NCBI RefSeq assembly: GCF_000735045.1
Contig: NZ_JPOQ01000008.1
Span: 98,044 to 162,043, forward strand
Length of the DNA stretch: 64,000 nt
Direction: 5' to 3'
DNA from: Ferrovum myxofaciens
GTDB taxonomy: Bacteria > Pseudomonadota > Gammaproteobacteria > Burkholderiales > Ferrovaceae
The notes beneath the pieces were generated by a model. The model was given only the letters and a program-made list of their open reading frames with translations, was not told where the DNA came from and searched no databases. Positions 41,901 to 49,491 of this stretch are shown here, piece by piece (positions within the stretch are counted from its first letter, which is position 1; each line of letters begins with the position of its first letter). The position numbers and the translations under genes are program-made.

Positions 41901-42197
41901 CTGAAAAAAGATCTTCACCACCCCGTATCCGGGCAGTGACTGGGACTCAATATGCTCGATGTTGGTAACCGTACTGGTCAGGTAACGCTCGAAGGGATAA
42001 ATCACCCGTCCTGACATGTCGGAAGGGATCATGCCGTTGTATGTCCATACCGCGCTGACCACCGGTATCCCGATATTGGGGAAAATATCCGTCGGTGTCC
42101 GGATAACGCTAAAGACCCCCCCCAGCATGATCAAAATCGCCATGACGATAAACGTATATGGTCGATTCAGTGCTAACTTTACAATACCTGACATCAT
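38922..42197 (-). CDS. RND-family efflux permease
   Basis: The proton-driven pump of the set, 1091 residues. An N-terminal helix (FIVMAILIMLGGVFSVI), two large periplasmic loops and helix clusters near 340-500 and 880-1050 are visible. The proton-relay Asp pair is in VDDATVMIEN (D412, D413). A His-rich cytoplasmic-loop segment HDHHHAHH lies at 504-511, just after the first helix bundle, and is not usual in AcrB. Drug (HAE-1) or metal substrates are both possible; the upstream Spy-like gene hints at metal or envelope stress (inference). Confidence 0.95.
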   Translation of the reverse strand: MMSGIVKLALNRPYTFIVMAILIMLGGVFSVIRTPTDIFPNIGIPVVSAVWTYNGMIPSDMSGRVIYPFERYLTSTVTNIEHIESQSLPGYGVVKIFFQPNVDVNTAMAQITAVSQTVLRQLPFGITPPLILNYNAATVPIIQLALSGKKFGESTLFDIGQNFMRPQLATVEGAGVPSPYGGKVREIMVDLNPIAMQSKGVSAADIGKALAEQNLIIPAGTEKIGRFEYNVYLNDSPVDFKELNEMPVKVEQSKSNIHEAQNPAILLRDVAYIRDGYPPQINIVKVNGQKSVLLTILKNGDTSTLTIVDDVKKMVPKLLAGLPDGLKVQQLADQSVFVKEAISGVVREGVTAALLTSLMILLFLGSWRSTLIVSLSIPLCILSSIAVLSMLGETLNVMTLGGLSLAVGILVDDATVMIENINHHLEMGKKVRVAITEAAGQIVQPAFVSTFSICIVFIPMFFLTGVSKYLFVPMAEAVVFAMIASFILSQTFVPTMANFLLKAHDHHHAHHEPEGKKGPVVAVLLALNRFQHGFEKRFTALRWGYTSFLERAVSSRKRFIPIYMSVVLISFVLLPFLGRDFFPAVDGGQIKMHIRAQVGTRVESTASLTDKIDAYIRSVIPSKELEGIVDNIGLPVFPINLSYINTGTIGPQDADIMISLKEDHHPTENYVRKLRRELPKRFPGVEFAFLPADMVGQILNFGSPAPIDIQVGGPNWDDNYKYIQMMRTKLELIDGIADVRVQQSTNYPQFNVNVHRILAKTLGFSEQDVTNSLVSTLSGSFQVAPTFWLNPQNRVSYPIVVQTPQYRVDTLSDLENTLVSSASTHKVQVLGALASITRDRGDAVVTHYTIMPSFDLLATTQDRDLGGVSSDVHKLIETTKGSIPKGATVRLLGQVPIMESSFTGLLLGLVFSIVLIYLLIVVNFQSWLDPFVIITGLPAALAGIVWMLFITHTRISVPALTGAIMCMGTATANSILVISFARERLAINKNSTLAAIEAGYSRFRPVCMTALAMIIGMAPMALGLGEGGEQNAPLGRAVIGGLMFATVTTLLFVPVVFSLVHAKDKFDMEESDEGNGLEGRSEEMNGASHAG

Positions 42198-42289
42198 AGA
42201 GTTGAATCCCGATCTCTAAAACATAACTATCTTGAACGTGCTTCAGAACAAGTTATTAAGGGCTGTGGGGAAAGGAAATGATCAACCGA

Positions 42290-42736
42290 TCAATGCCGCA
42301 CGTGTGAAAAATGCTGGTCAGCAATCGCCTTTTGGGCTGGCGTGAGCGTGTTGTAGAAATCCTTCAGGGCTTGATCCATTTTCTCAAAGTCCTTGAGGCG
42401 CTGACGCATCAGGGCAATGTGCTGGTCAAAACGCACCGGAGCAGGTTGCACATCCGTCTGTTTGCCTGCTGCCGTGGTCTGATCGCGAATTTCTCGAACA
42501 GCACTCAAGGTATCTTTTGCATAACGATCCCAGGGGGCTTGCTGGTCTTGGGTCAAATTCAGTTCCTGCTTGAACTCATCGAGATGCCGCTGCGCATTCT
42601 CCACGGGATCCCCGTGCGACCCAGGTGTGGGCGCAGGCTCATTGGGCGGCGGCGGCGCGGCAGGATAATCCTGGGCATATGCACCCGTCACGCTGAAGGC
42701 CATAAGTAACATCGTCATCCGCAAGGTCTTTTTCAT
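42290..42736 (-). CDS. Spy/CpxP-like LTXXQ periplasmic protein
   Basis: A 148-residue exported protein: signal peptide ending AYA-QD, a Pro-rich stretch, then a helical domain with two LTXXQ motifs (LTQDQ near 64 and LTPAQ near 135). Spy and CpxP proteins of this fold are periplasmic chaperones or sensors induced by envelope or metal stress. ATG 42736 is chosen; the longer frame runs into the lipoprotein gene. It lies 16 bases after the lipoprotein gene and 92 before the RND permease, same strand. Confidence 0.9.
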   Translation of the reverse strand: MKKTLRMTMLLMAFSVTGAYAQDYPAAPPPPNEPAPTPGSHGDPVENAQRHLDEFKQELNLTQDQQAPWDRYAKDTLSAVREIRDQTTAAGKQTDVQPAPVRFDQHIALMRQRLKDFEKMDQALKDFYNTLTPAQKAIADQHFSHVRH

Positions 42737-42752
42737 TACTGTGTCTCCCTTC

Positions 42753-42950
42753 TCAATCATCGTCATCTCCACCGAAGCCACCATCACCAAAACCCTCCAT
42801 CCCCCCACCATCCATGCCACCAAAGCCCATGTCCATCCCCCCGAAACCTCCGTAGCCGGGATAGTCACCTCCGTAACCGCCGCCCATCATCATGGGACCA
42901 CAGCCCGCCAGTGACAGGAAAAGGACACTTATCCAGAGCGATTTCTTCAT
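42753..42950 (-). CDS. Small Gly/Met-rich lipoprotein with acidic tail
   Basis: A 65-residue precursor: signal peptide with lipobox LAGC (about 14-17), then a low-complexity mature part made of Gly, Met, Asp, Tyr and Phe with GGM/GGMDGG-type repeats, ending in four Asp. A perfect AGGAGG precedes the ATG. No family was recognised. Met clusters and acidic tails can bind metals, so a role with the adjacent Spy-like protein and RND pump is possible but inferred. Confidence 0.8.
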   Translation of the reverse strand: MKKSLWISVLFLSLAGCGPMMMGGGYGGDYPGYGGFGGMDMGFGGMDGGGMEGFGDGGFGGDDDD

Positions 42951-43015
42951 CGTACCTCCTTACACAACCATTTCCAACCTGCCCACCAACCCTCGTTGAT
43001 CCTGATTTGGTGCGC

Positions 43016-43059
43016 CATCGTAGCGAGTGTTGGTAAAACACATTGTAACGAGTTGTAAA
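43016..43059 (-). promoter_or_regulatory. Direct-repeat operator upstream of the lipoprotein-Spy-RND operon
   Basis: On the minus strand a 13-base element reading ACTCG(T/C)TAC(A/G)ATG occurs at 43053-43041 and 43028-43016, starts 25 bases apart. The first copy contains a -10-like TACAAT, with TTGAAA 19 bases upstream. On the plus strand the region also reads GTAAA-N7-GTAAC-N5-GTAAA, resembling CpxR sites (GTAAA-N5-GTAAA), and the operon encodes a CpxP/Spy-like protein. The regulator is unknown. Confidence 0.5.
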
Positions 43060-43076
43060 TCGGCTATTTCAATACC

Positions 43077-43868
43077 CTAACTTCCCATCAGTCGAGTGAG
43101 CATCGCACCGGGGTCTGCTGCACGCATGAAGGTTTCTCCCACCAGAAAAGCCAGAATGCCTGCATCCCGCAATGTCGCCACGTCCGCTGGAGAGGCAATG
43201 CCACTTTCACTGATCATCAAGCGGTCTTTAGGGAGTTGAGCGCGCAATTCCAGGGAAGTCTCCAGACGAGTTTCAAAAGTCCGCAGGTTGCGATTGTTGA
43301 CCCCGATCAGCGGCGAGTCCAGTTGTAATGCCAGAGCCAGTTCCCGTTCATCATGCACTTCCACCAATACAGCCATACCCAGGGCATGTCCCAGACTTTC
43401 CAGTTGATGCAGACGGGCCAAATCCAGTGCAGCCACGATCAACAGAATGGCATCGGCCCCCATGCAACGGGCCTCGTAGACCTGGTAGGGGGCATAAAGA
43501 AAGTCCTTGCGCAGGACGGGCAAGGAACAGGCCGCGCGGGCGGCCTGCAGGTATTCCACACACCCTTGAAAATATTGCCGATCCGTCAACACAGACAGAC
43601 AGGCGGCCCCATGTTCGGCGTAGGTACGGGCAATGGCTGAGGGATCGAAATCCGCGCGCAGGACTCCCTTGCTGGGACTGGCTTTTTTGATTTCGGCAAT
43701 CACGGCGGATTGCCCAACCCGTACCTTGTCCATGAGTGCTGCGGTAAAATCACGCAGTGGAGGCGCGTCGAAAACCTGCTCCTTGAGTTGGGACAGAGGA
43801 ACACGTACTTGCGCTGCGGCCACTTCCTGAACCTTTGTGGCCATGATGGCAGACAGAATATCGCTCAT
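43077..43868 (-). CDS. trpC: Indole-3-glycerol-phosphate synthase
   Basis: Fourth step of tryptophan synthesis, 263 residues, single-domain (not fused to TrpF). Family motifs are [14 protein letters not shown] near 59, [12 protein letters not shown] near 94, [15 protein letters not shown] near 119, [12 protein letters not shown] near 187 and SESGI near 220. ATG 43868 overlaps the trpD stop (ATGA). Confidence 0.97.
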   Translation of the reverse strand: MSDILSAIMATKVQEVAAAQVRVPLSQLKEQVFDAPPLRDFTAALMDKVRVGQSAVIAEIKKASPSKGVLRADFDPSAIARTYAEHGAACLSVLTDRQYFQGCVEYLQAARAACSLPVLRKDFLYAPYQVYEARCMGADAILLIVAALDLARLHQLESLGHALGMAVLVEVHDERELALALQLDSPLIGVNNRNLRTFETRLETSLELRAQLPKDRLMISESGIASPADVATLRDAGILAFLVGETFMRAADPGAMLTRLMGS

Positions 43869-44884
43869 ATCCGACTCCAGGACACCAGATCTTCGAGTCG
43901 TTGGCGGGCGGCTCCAGAGGCCAACGTGGCCCGTGCCAGTTCCACACCTTCGCGGTGGGAAGTCGTTACTCCCGCCACATAGAGGGCGGCCCCTGCATTC
44001 AGCAGGACAATATCCCGCGCAGGTCCGGCTTCATCCCCCAATACGGAAAGCAAAAGTTGCCGGGATTCCTCAGCACTTTTGACCAGCAGTCCATTCAAGG
44101 GGGCGGGTTCTATGCCCACCTGATGCGGATGAAACAGGTATTCACGAATTTCTCCTTCATAGAGCTCCGCCACATGGGTCGGTCCGGACAGGGTGATTTC
44201 GTCCAACCCATCGCTCCCATGCACCACCATGGCATGGCGCGCGCCCAATTGCCGCAGGACCGCCGCCAACCGTTGGGTGAAGTGGACAGCAAAAACCCCC
44301 AGTAACTGGTTGGGGGCACCCGCCGGATTGGTCATGGGCCCCAGCAGATTAAACAGGGTACGCACTCCCAACTCCCGTCGCACAGAAACTGAATGTTTCA
44401 TGGCCGTATGATGGTGGGGTGCAAACATGAATCCGAGTCCCCACTGGTGCAAGGATTGCTGGGCTCGTTCCGGGGTTGTGCTCATCATACCGATTCCGAG
44501 AGATTCCAGTACGTCCGCACTCCCCACGCTGGAAGAAACAGCCCGTCCCCCGTGTTTGGCCACCCGCGCCCCCGCAGCCGCCGCCACAAAGGCTGCAGTG
44601 GTGGAGATATTGAAGGTATGCATGCCATCTCCGCCCGTTCCGCAGGTATCCACGACATGCGCCAGTCCCGTGGTATCTACTTTCACCGATAAAGAGCGCA
44701 TCACTTGAACTGCAGCCACCAATTCCGTCACCGTCTCACCCTTGTAACGCAAGGCGGTAACCAGGGCCGCTGTCTGAATAGGGGTCGTGATCCCCTTCAT
44801 GATGTCGCTCATGACTTCCGTCATCTGATCATGGGTCAGATCATTGCCCGCAAAAAGAGATTCCAGCGCCTCACGGGGTTTCAC
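43865..44884 (-). CDS. trpD: Anthranilate phosphoribosyltransferase
   Basis: Second step of tryptophan synthesis. The PRPP-site motif [17 protein letters not shown] and [18 protein letters not shown] are present. The preferred start is GTG 44884 with GAGG six bases upstream, giving 339 residues that begin at the normal family position; ATG 44911 is an alternative. The start overlaps the OsmC gene by 14 bases. trpE and trpG are not in the window upstream of it, so the usual trpEGDC run is split here. Confidence 0.96.
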   Translation of the reverse strand: MKPREALESLFAGNDLTHDQMTEVMSDIMKGITTPIQTAALVTALRYKGETVTELVAAVQVMRSLSVKVDTTGLAHVVDTCGTGGDGMHTFNISTTAAFVAAAAGARVAKHGGRAVSSSVGSADVLESLGIGMMSTTPERAQQSLHQWGLGFMFAPHHHTAMKHSVSVRRELGVRTLFNLLGPMTNPAGAPNQLLGVFAVHFTQRLAAVLRQLGARHAMVVHGSDGLDEITLSGPTHVAELYEGEIREYLFHPHQVGIEPAPLNGLLVKSAEESRQLLLSVLGDEAGPARDIVLLNAGAALYVAGVTTSHREGVELARATLASGAARQRLEDLVSWSRI

Positions 44885-45311
44885 CGGAGACCTCGCGTAA
44901 TTCAAAGTCATGGGTCATTCTGGCTGTTTTGCCAAGCATGATGCTGGCTGAGCAATATTTTTCTGCGGAAAGGTCGATGAAGCGCTGGACCTGTTCGGCC
45001 TTGAGACTGCGCCCCGTCACCACAAAGTGGAAGTGAATCTGGGTAAATACCTTGGGATCTTCTTCTGCGCGCTGTGCCTCCAGTTCCACCACACAGTCCA
45101 CGATGTCGGCGCGCGCCCGTTTCAGCATCATGACCACATCAAAGGCAGTACATCCCCCGGCCCCCAGTAGAACGGCTTCCATGGGGCGCACGCCCAGGTT
45201 GCGTCCACCGGCTTCCGGAGCACCATCCATAAGGAAAGTGTGACCACTGCCACTTTCTCCCAGAAAACTCATCCCTTCGACCCACTTCACTCGTGCTTTC
45301 ATGGCATTCAT
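44871..45311 (-). CDS. OsmC-family peroxide-reducing protein
   Basis: A 146-residue OsmC/Ohr-superfamily protein with both reactive cysteines, C54 in GAGGCTAFDV and C120 in AEKYCSAS, expected to reduce organic hydroperoxides. ATG 45311 or ATG 45302 can serve. A TATAAT-like -10 lies at the complement of 45358-45363 in the leader, but no -35 is clear. It is translationally coupled to trpD. Confidence 0.92.
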   Translation of the reverse strand: MNAMKARVKWVEGMSFLGESGSGHTFLMDGAPEAGGRNLGVRPMEAVLLGAGGCTAFDVVMMLKRARADIVDCVVELEAQRAEEDPKVFTQIHFHFVVTGRSLKAEQVQRFIDLSAEKYCSASIMLGKTARMTHDFELREVSGETP

Positions 45312-45442
45312 TGTCCTGTGTCCCCTGATTTACCACATTTCACTACAGATTTTCAGGATTATACAACCGACCGGCGCCCGCCCGCGCCTCACCTCATCAC
45401 AACCCGCACTTCCCCCGGAGAATCGTACCGTTCTGTTGGGGC

Positions 45443-45468
45443 AAAAAAAAACCCTCCTGTGCGGAGGG
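45443..45468 (-). terminator. Intrinsic terminator of the erpA-peroxidase unit
   Basis: On the minus strand CCCTCC, a 5-nt loop and GGAGGG (45468-45452) are followed directly by nine T (complement of 45443-45451). It lies 45 bases after the peroxidase stop and about 130 bases before the OsmC start, in the 201-base gap. The gap otherwise shows only a GC-rich tract and a TATAAT-like element. Confidence 0.85.
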
Positions 45469-45512
45469 AGAGGATAGGGGAAACACTGAGAGTGCTTCCT
45501 ATTGGGTAAAGT

Positions 45513-46547
45513 TCACTTTTCCGTCAACGTTCGATTGGGCGTCTGGGGCAGACGCGGCATGCTCTGCACAGGGAACTCTCCCGTCAAACTGTTGAGAAAT
45601 GCCACGATATCCTGGACTTCCGACTCCGTCAATGTCTTTCCCAACTGAGAACGGGCCATGACGCGCACCGCTTCGTCCAGGGTCGGGACAGAGCCGGTAT
45701 GGAAATAGGGTGCGGTCAAAGCCACATTGCGCCATGTCTGGACACGCCATAGATGCTTGTCCGATGCTTCATGGGTAACATTGAAACGGCCATCATCCTC
45801 CATCAGTCGATATTTGGCTACATAGGGGTTATGGTCCACAAAGATGGGGAATTTCTGGAAAAAACCCTGGCCCATGGGCATGGGGGGGCCGGCAAAATCT
45901 GGGCCTGTATGGCAGGCCGTGCAACCGATCTTCTCGACGGTTTTCATACCGCGCAAGGCCTGCTCGGAGAGGGCCGTCTTGTCCCCCTTCAGATAGCGGT
46001 CGAAGGGACTGCGGGGAGTCAATAAGGTCCGCTCATAGGCCGCAATGGCTTTAGCAATGTTCTCGTAGGTCACCGGATCCTGTGTGCCAAAAACCGCCTC
46101 AAACTGGCTGACATAACCTGGAATGGCGCGAATGCGCGCCTCCGCCTCCGCCGGAGAAGGCATCCCCATCTCCACCGGATTCACAATCGGCCCTTTGGCC
46201 TGATCTTCCAGAGTGGCGGCCCGCCCATCCCAGAACTGTACGCTCAGGAACGCAGAATTCCATACTGTGGGCGCATTGCGCCCCCCTTTTTTTCCACCAA
46301 CGCCTACAGAGACCGGCCGATTATCCGTTCCGCTCCCCATCACCGTGTGACAGGAATTACACGATATAGTGCCGTCTACCGAAAGTCGTTTGTCAAAGAA
46401 CAACTGCTGCCCCAAGGCAACCTTGGCGGCGCTCATGGGGTTGTCCGCAGGAATAGGTGGGACGTCGGGCAGTGGTTCAAAACTCCAGGCGAAGGCAGTC
46501 ACACTCCACACTGCCCAGGCAGAGACCAGGAGAAAAAAATTTTTCAT
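45513..46547 (-). CDS. Di-haem cytochrome c peroxidase
   Basis: A 344-residue periplasmic protein of the CCP/MauG family that reduces hydrogen peroxide with electrons from cytochrome c. Signal peptide ends near AFAWS. The two haem-binding motifs are CNSCH at 63-67 and CTACH at 209-213, and the region [17 protein letters not shown] is typical of CCP. MauG-type oxidation of a protein partner is a less likely alternative. ATG 46547 overlaps the erpA stop (ATGA). Confidence 0.95.
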   Translation of the reverse strand: MKNFFLLVSAWAVWSVTAFAWSFEPLPDVPPIPADNPMSAAKVALGQQLFFDKRLSVDGTISCNSCHTVMGSGTDNRPVSVGVGGKKGGRNAPTVWNSAFLSVQFWDGRAATLEDQAKGPIVNPVEMGMPSPAEAEARIRAIPGYVSQFEAVFGTQDPVTYENIAKAIAAYERTLLTPRSPFDRYLKGDKTALSEQALRGMKTVEKIGCTACHTGPDFAGPPMPMGQGFFQKFPIFVDHNPYVAKYRLMEDDGRFNVTHEASDKHLWRVQTWRNVALTAPYFHTGSVPTLDEAVRVMARSQLGKTLTESEVQDIVAFLNSLTGEFPVQSMPRLPQTPNRTLTEK

Positions 46548-46894
46548 GAGGAAAAAGAAGATCCGCAGCCACAGGTGGTTTTGGCATTGGGATTGCGAAT
46601 GATAAACTGAGCCCCTTCCAGATCTTCTTTATAGTCGATCTCGGCACCCACCAAATATTGATAACTCGCCGGGTCGATAAGCAGGGTTACACCATTCTTG
46701 ACCATCTGGGTATCGTCTTCGTTGACCGTATCTTCAAAGGCAAAACCATACTGAAAACCCGAACACCCCCCACCGGTGACAAACACACGCAATTTCAAGT
46801 CCTGATTGCCTTCCTCTTCGATCAGCGCCTTGACCTTGTTGGCAGCACTATCGGTAAAAAGCAGGGGGGCAGGCATTTCTGTGAGGGCATTCAT
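46544..46894 (-). CDS. erpA: Iron-sulfur cluster insertion protein ErpA
   Basis: A-type carrier that delivers Fe-S clusters to apo-enzymes. The 116-residue protein has the three conserved cysteines: C44 in [11 protein letters not shown] and C108/C110 in CGCGSSF. The sequence between them ([22 protein letters not shown]) is close to ErpA rather than IscA. It lies downstream of argC with its own candidate promoter, and is coupled to the peroxidase gene. Confidence 0.95.
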   Translation of the reverse strand: MNALTEMPAPLLFTDSAANKVKALIEEEGNQDLKLRVFVTGGGCSGFQYGFAFEDTVNEDDTQMVKNGVTLLIDPASYQYLVGAEIDYKEDLEGAQFIIRNPNAKTTCGCGSSFSS

Positions 46895-46930
46895 GGCATT
46901 CTCCTGAAAGGTGCAAGTTAGAATGGGTCC

Positions 46931-46959
46931 ATTGTAGCAGTTTTTAAATTCCCTGCCGA
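46931..46959 (-). promoter_or_regulatory. Putative promoter of erpA
   Basis: On the minus strand TCGGCA (46959-46954) and TACAAT (46936-46931) are 17 bases apart, matching sigma-70 consensus at 4 and 5 of 6. It sits in the 70-base gap between argC and erpA. Confidence 0.45.
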
Positions 46960-46964
46960 AAACC

Positions 46965-47999
46965 TCAGGGCAGAATCGGAACTTGGGTCAATCCCAGATT
47001 TTCCGGCCAATCAAACATCAAGTTGGCATTCTGTACCGCCTGCCCTGCAGCCCCCTTGACCAGATTGTCGATAACCACCAGAACCACCACCATTTCTCCC
47101 TCCTGAGGACGGTGCACTGCGATACGGCAATGGTTGGAGGCCCGCACCGAACGGGTTTCCGGGTGACTGCCCGGCGGCAGGATATCGACGAAGGGTTCAT
47201 TGGCATAGCGCGCTTCAAACAGCGCTTGCAGATCCACATCCCGCCGGGTCAAGCGGGCATAGAGGGTAGCGTGAATGCCACGGATCATCGGAAGCAAATG
47301 AGGAACGAAGGTCAACCCCACCTCACGTCCTGCCCCCAGCCTCAATCCCTGACGAATTTCAGGTAGATGACGGTGCCCCGGTACCCCATAGGCCTTGAAA
47401 TTATCTCCGACCTCAGCCAGCAAGAGCGGGACTTCAGCTTTGCGCCCAGCCCCGGACGCCCCTGATTTGACATCGGCAACCAGGTAATTCAGGTCCACTA
47501 CCCCAGTTTCCACCAGAGGCAAAAATCCCAGCTGCACCGCCGTCGGGTAGCACCCCGGATTGGCTACCAGATTGGCACTGCGAATGGAATCCCGATTGAC
47601 TTCCGGCAATCCATACACGGCTCCCTCCAGCAGATCCGGACAAGCATGGGTCTGGGCATACCAGGACTCCCACTCTGCCACATCTTTAAGGCGAAAATCC
47701 GCTGCCAAATCGATGACCCGCACACCTGCTTCCAGCAGTTCGCGCACCTGTTCCATAGCCACCCCATTGGGAGTGGCAAAGAACACCAATTCGCAGTCGA
47801 TCAGGGTCGTCACCCGCGCCGGATCAGAAAAAGCCATATCCACATGACCACGCAGGCTGGGAAACAGATCCGCCACCTTCTGTCCCGCTTCCTTGCGCGA
47901 CGTAATAACGCTCAACTTCATTTCCGGATGCTGTGCTACCAGACGCAGCAACTCGACCCCGGTATACCCCGTGCCGCCAACGATGCCCACTTTGATCAT
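46965..47999 (-). CDS. argC: N-acetyl-gamma-glutamyl-phosphate reductase
   Basis: Third step of arginine synthesis, NADPH-dependent. From ATG 47999 it is 344 residues. The Rossmann motif [16 protein letters not shown] is at 5-20, and the catalytic Cys is in the NPGCYPTAV motif near 147. AGGAG precedes the ATG by six bases. It follows rpsI across a strong hairpin terminator. Confidence 0.97.
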   Translation of the reverse strand: MIKVGIVGGTGYTGVELLRLVAQHPEMKLSVITSRKEAGQKVADLFPSLRGHVDMAFSDPARVTTLIDCELVFFATPNGVAMEQVRELLEAGVRVIDLAADFRLKDVAEWESWYAQTHACPDLLEGAVYGLPEVNRDSIRSANLVANPGCYPTAVQLGFLPLVETGVVDLNYLVADVKSGASGAGRKAEVPLLLAEVGDNFKAYGVPGHRHLPEIRQGLRLGAGREVGLTFVPHLLPMIRGIHATLYARLTRRDVDLQALFEARYANEPFVDILPPGSHPETRSVRASNHCRIAVHRPQEGEMVVVLVVIDNLVKGAAGQAVQNANLMFDWPENLGLTQVPILP

Positions 48000-48041
48000 T
48001 ATTTTCTCCTGGCTTGTCCGGATGATTATAGCCCCCTTACG

Positions 48042-48091
48042 CCCCACGAAAAAAAACCGGTGCGACGAGGGGCACCGGTTTTTTTGTGGGG
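48042..48091. terminator. Strong bidirectional intrinsic terminator after rpsI
   Basis: A near-perfect stem of about 20 pairs runs from CCCCAC through an A8 run and CCGGTGC, around a 7-nt loop, back through GCACCGG, a T7 run and GTGGGG. On the minus strand it follows the rpsI stop by ten bases. The symmetric A and T runs allow function on either strand. Confidence 0.92.
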
Positions 48092-48101
48092 TCCTGAGAC
48101 C

Positions 48102-48494
48102 TTAGCGTTTGCTGAATTGTTTGCGGCGCCGTGCCTTGTGCAAACCGACCTTCTTTCGTTCCACTTCACGGGCATCACGAGTCACCAGACCTGCTTGCTT
48201 GAGGACGGTTTTGAGATCGGGGTTGAAATCGATCAGGGCACGGGTAATCCCATGACGAGCAGCACCCGCCTGGCCAGACTCACCGCCGCCTATCACGTTG
48301 ATGCGAATATCAAACCCATCCAGATAGTTGGTCAGGGTCAGAGGCTGACGGACCACCATGCGGCCCGTTTCGCGGGAAAAATATTCATCCAGCGTTTTGC
48401 CGTTGATTTCAAAGCGACCGGAGCCGGATTTCATGAATACCCGGGCCACTGCGCTCTTGCGTCGTCCGGTTCCGTAGTAATAATCACCAATCAT
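48102..48494 (-). CDS. rpsI: 30S ribosomal protein S9
   Basis: The 130-residue small-subunit protein begins [16 protein letters not shown] and ends with the basic tail [10 protein letters not shown] that reaches the P-site tRNA. It follows rplM by ten bases in the universal rplM-rpsI operon and ends at a strong terminator. Confidence 0.99.
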   Translation of the reverse strand: MIGDYYYGTGRRKSAVARVFMKSGSGRFEINGKTLDEYFSRETGRMVVRQPLTLTNYLDGFDIRINVIGGGESGQAGAARHGITRALIDFNPDLKTVLKQAGLVTRDAREVERKKVGLHKARRRKQFSKR

Positions 48495-48504
48495 GATCAG
48501 GACC

Positions 48505-48933
48505 TCAAATGCTCAGGGTTTTTGGTTGCTGGGCGGCATGGGGATGCTCTGCGCCAGCGTAAACTTTCATTTTCTTGATCATGGCATAGCCCAAGGGACC
48601 CTTGGGAAGCATGCCCTTGACCGCCTTTTCCAGAACCCGTGCAGGATGACGCGCCTGCAACTTGTTGAAATTGGTTTCGTAGATCCCGCCGGGGTAGCCC
48701 GTATGGCGATAATACTTTTTATCTTCGCCCTTGTTGCCGGTCACGCGAATCTTCTCCACATTGACCACGACGATAAAATCACCCGTGTCTACATGGGGAG
48801 TATAAATGGCTTTGTGCTTGCCACGCAGACGCAGGGCAATCTGGCTGGCCAACCGTCCAAGGATCAGGTCTGTGGCATCTACCACAAACCAGTCGCGCTG
48901 GACTTCATGCGCTTTAGCGGAAAAGGTTTTCAT
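48505..48933 (-). CDS. rplM: 50S ribosomal protein L13
   Basis: 142 residues from ATG 48933, beginning [20 protein letters not shown] with the later GRLAS and YRHTGYPGG motifs of bacterial L13. An in-frame extension to 49008 runs across the promoter and is rejected. Its transcript should start at about 48961 from the consensus promoter at 48968-48996. Confidence 0.99.
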   Translation of the reverse strand: MKTFSAKAHEVQRDWFVVDATDLILGRLASQIALRLRGKHKAIYTPHVDTGDFIVVVNVEKIRVTGNKGEDKKYYRHTGYPGGIYETNFNKLQARHPARVLEKAVKGMLPKGPLGYAMIKKMKVYAGAEHPHAAQQPKTLSI

Positions 48934-48967
48934 AACAGCGTTCACTATTTCATGAAAAGAACTGCCG

Positions 48968-48996
48968 ATTATATTGCGCCAAAAGCACTCTGTCAA
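48968..48996 (-). promoter_or_regulatory. Consensus sigma-70 promoter of rplM-rpsI
   Basis: On the minus strand a perfect TTGACA (48996-48991) and a perfect TATAAT (48973-48968) are separated by exactly 17 bases. This is the strongest promoter match found in the window and fits a ribosomal protein operon. Confidence 0.9.
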
Positions 48997-49029
48997 TGCC
49001 TTTACCAAACCTTCGGTGGAACCGGCCCT

Positions 49030-49491
49030 TTATTCGACGCTCACAGGCGCAGGCATGTGCTGAGGAAGATCCCGCAATGCTTCCTGATTGGTCCAGGAGA
49101 AACATTGCAAGGCCGCTTCCTGCCAGGGTAACCAAACCTGCCGGACATGTTCACGGGGACACAGTGTCACAGATAGCGGTTCCGGCACCACCAGACCGAA
49201 ACGGTGTTCGGTATTCTGAATCACTCCTGGAGCATAGCGGTGCCGCCAACGGGGGTAGATTTCGTAAACCCGTGCTTCCTTCCAGTCTTTCAAGGTATCT
49301 GGGGTTGCACAAAGCCCTGTTTCCTCTGCCACTTCACGCCGCGCCGTCTCCCACAACGACTCTTCCAGAGTATTGCGACTGCCCGTTACCGACTGCCAAT
49401 ACCCTGGGGCATCCGCCCGTTCGATCAACAGAACATACCCGGCTGGCGTATAGACCACCACCAGCACGGATTCAGGGATTTTATGGGTCAC
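49030..49491 (-). CDS. nudB: Nudix hydrolase, dihydroneopterin triphosphate pyrophosphatase-like
   Basis: A 153-residue protein with a full Nudix box at about 37-59 (G-x5-E-x7-REVAEETG). The overall sequence (YWQSVTGSRN..., YPRWRHRYAPGVIQNTEHRF) resembles NudB, which removes pyrophosphate from dihydroneopterin triphosphate in folate synthesis, alongside FolP in the window. The start is GTG 49491 overlapping the M16 peptidase stop (GTGA). Confidence 0.9.
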   Translation of the reverse strand: MTHKIPESVLVVVYTPAGYVLLIERADAPGYWQSVTGSRNTLEESLWETARREVAEETGLCATPDTLKDWKEARVYEIYPRWRHRYAPGVIQNTEHRFGLVVPEPLSVTLCPREHVRQVWLPWQEAALQCFSWTNQEALRDLPQHMPAPVSVE

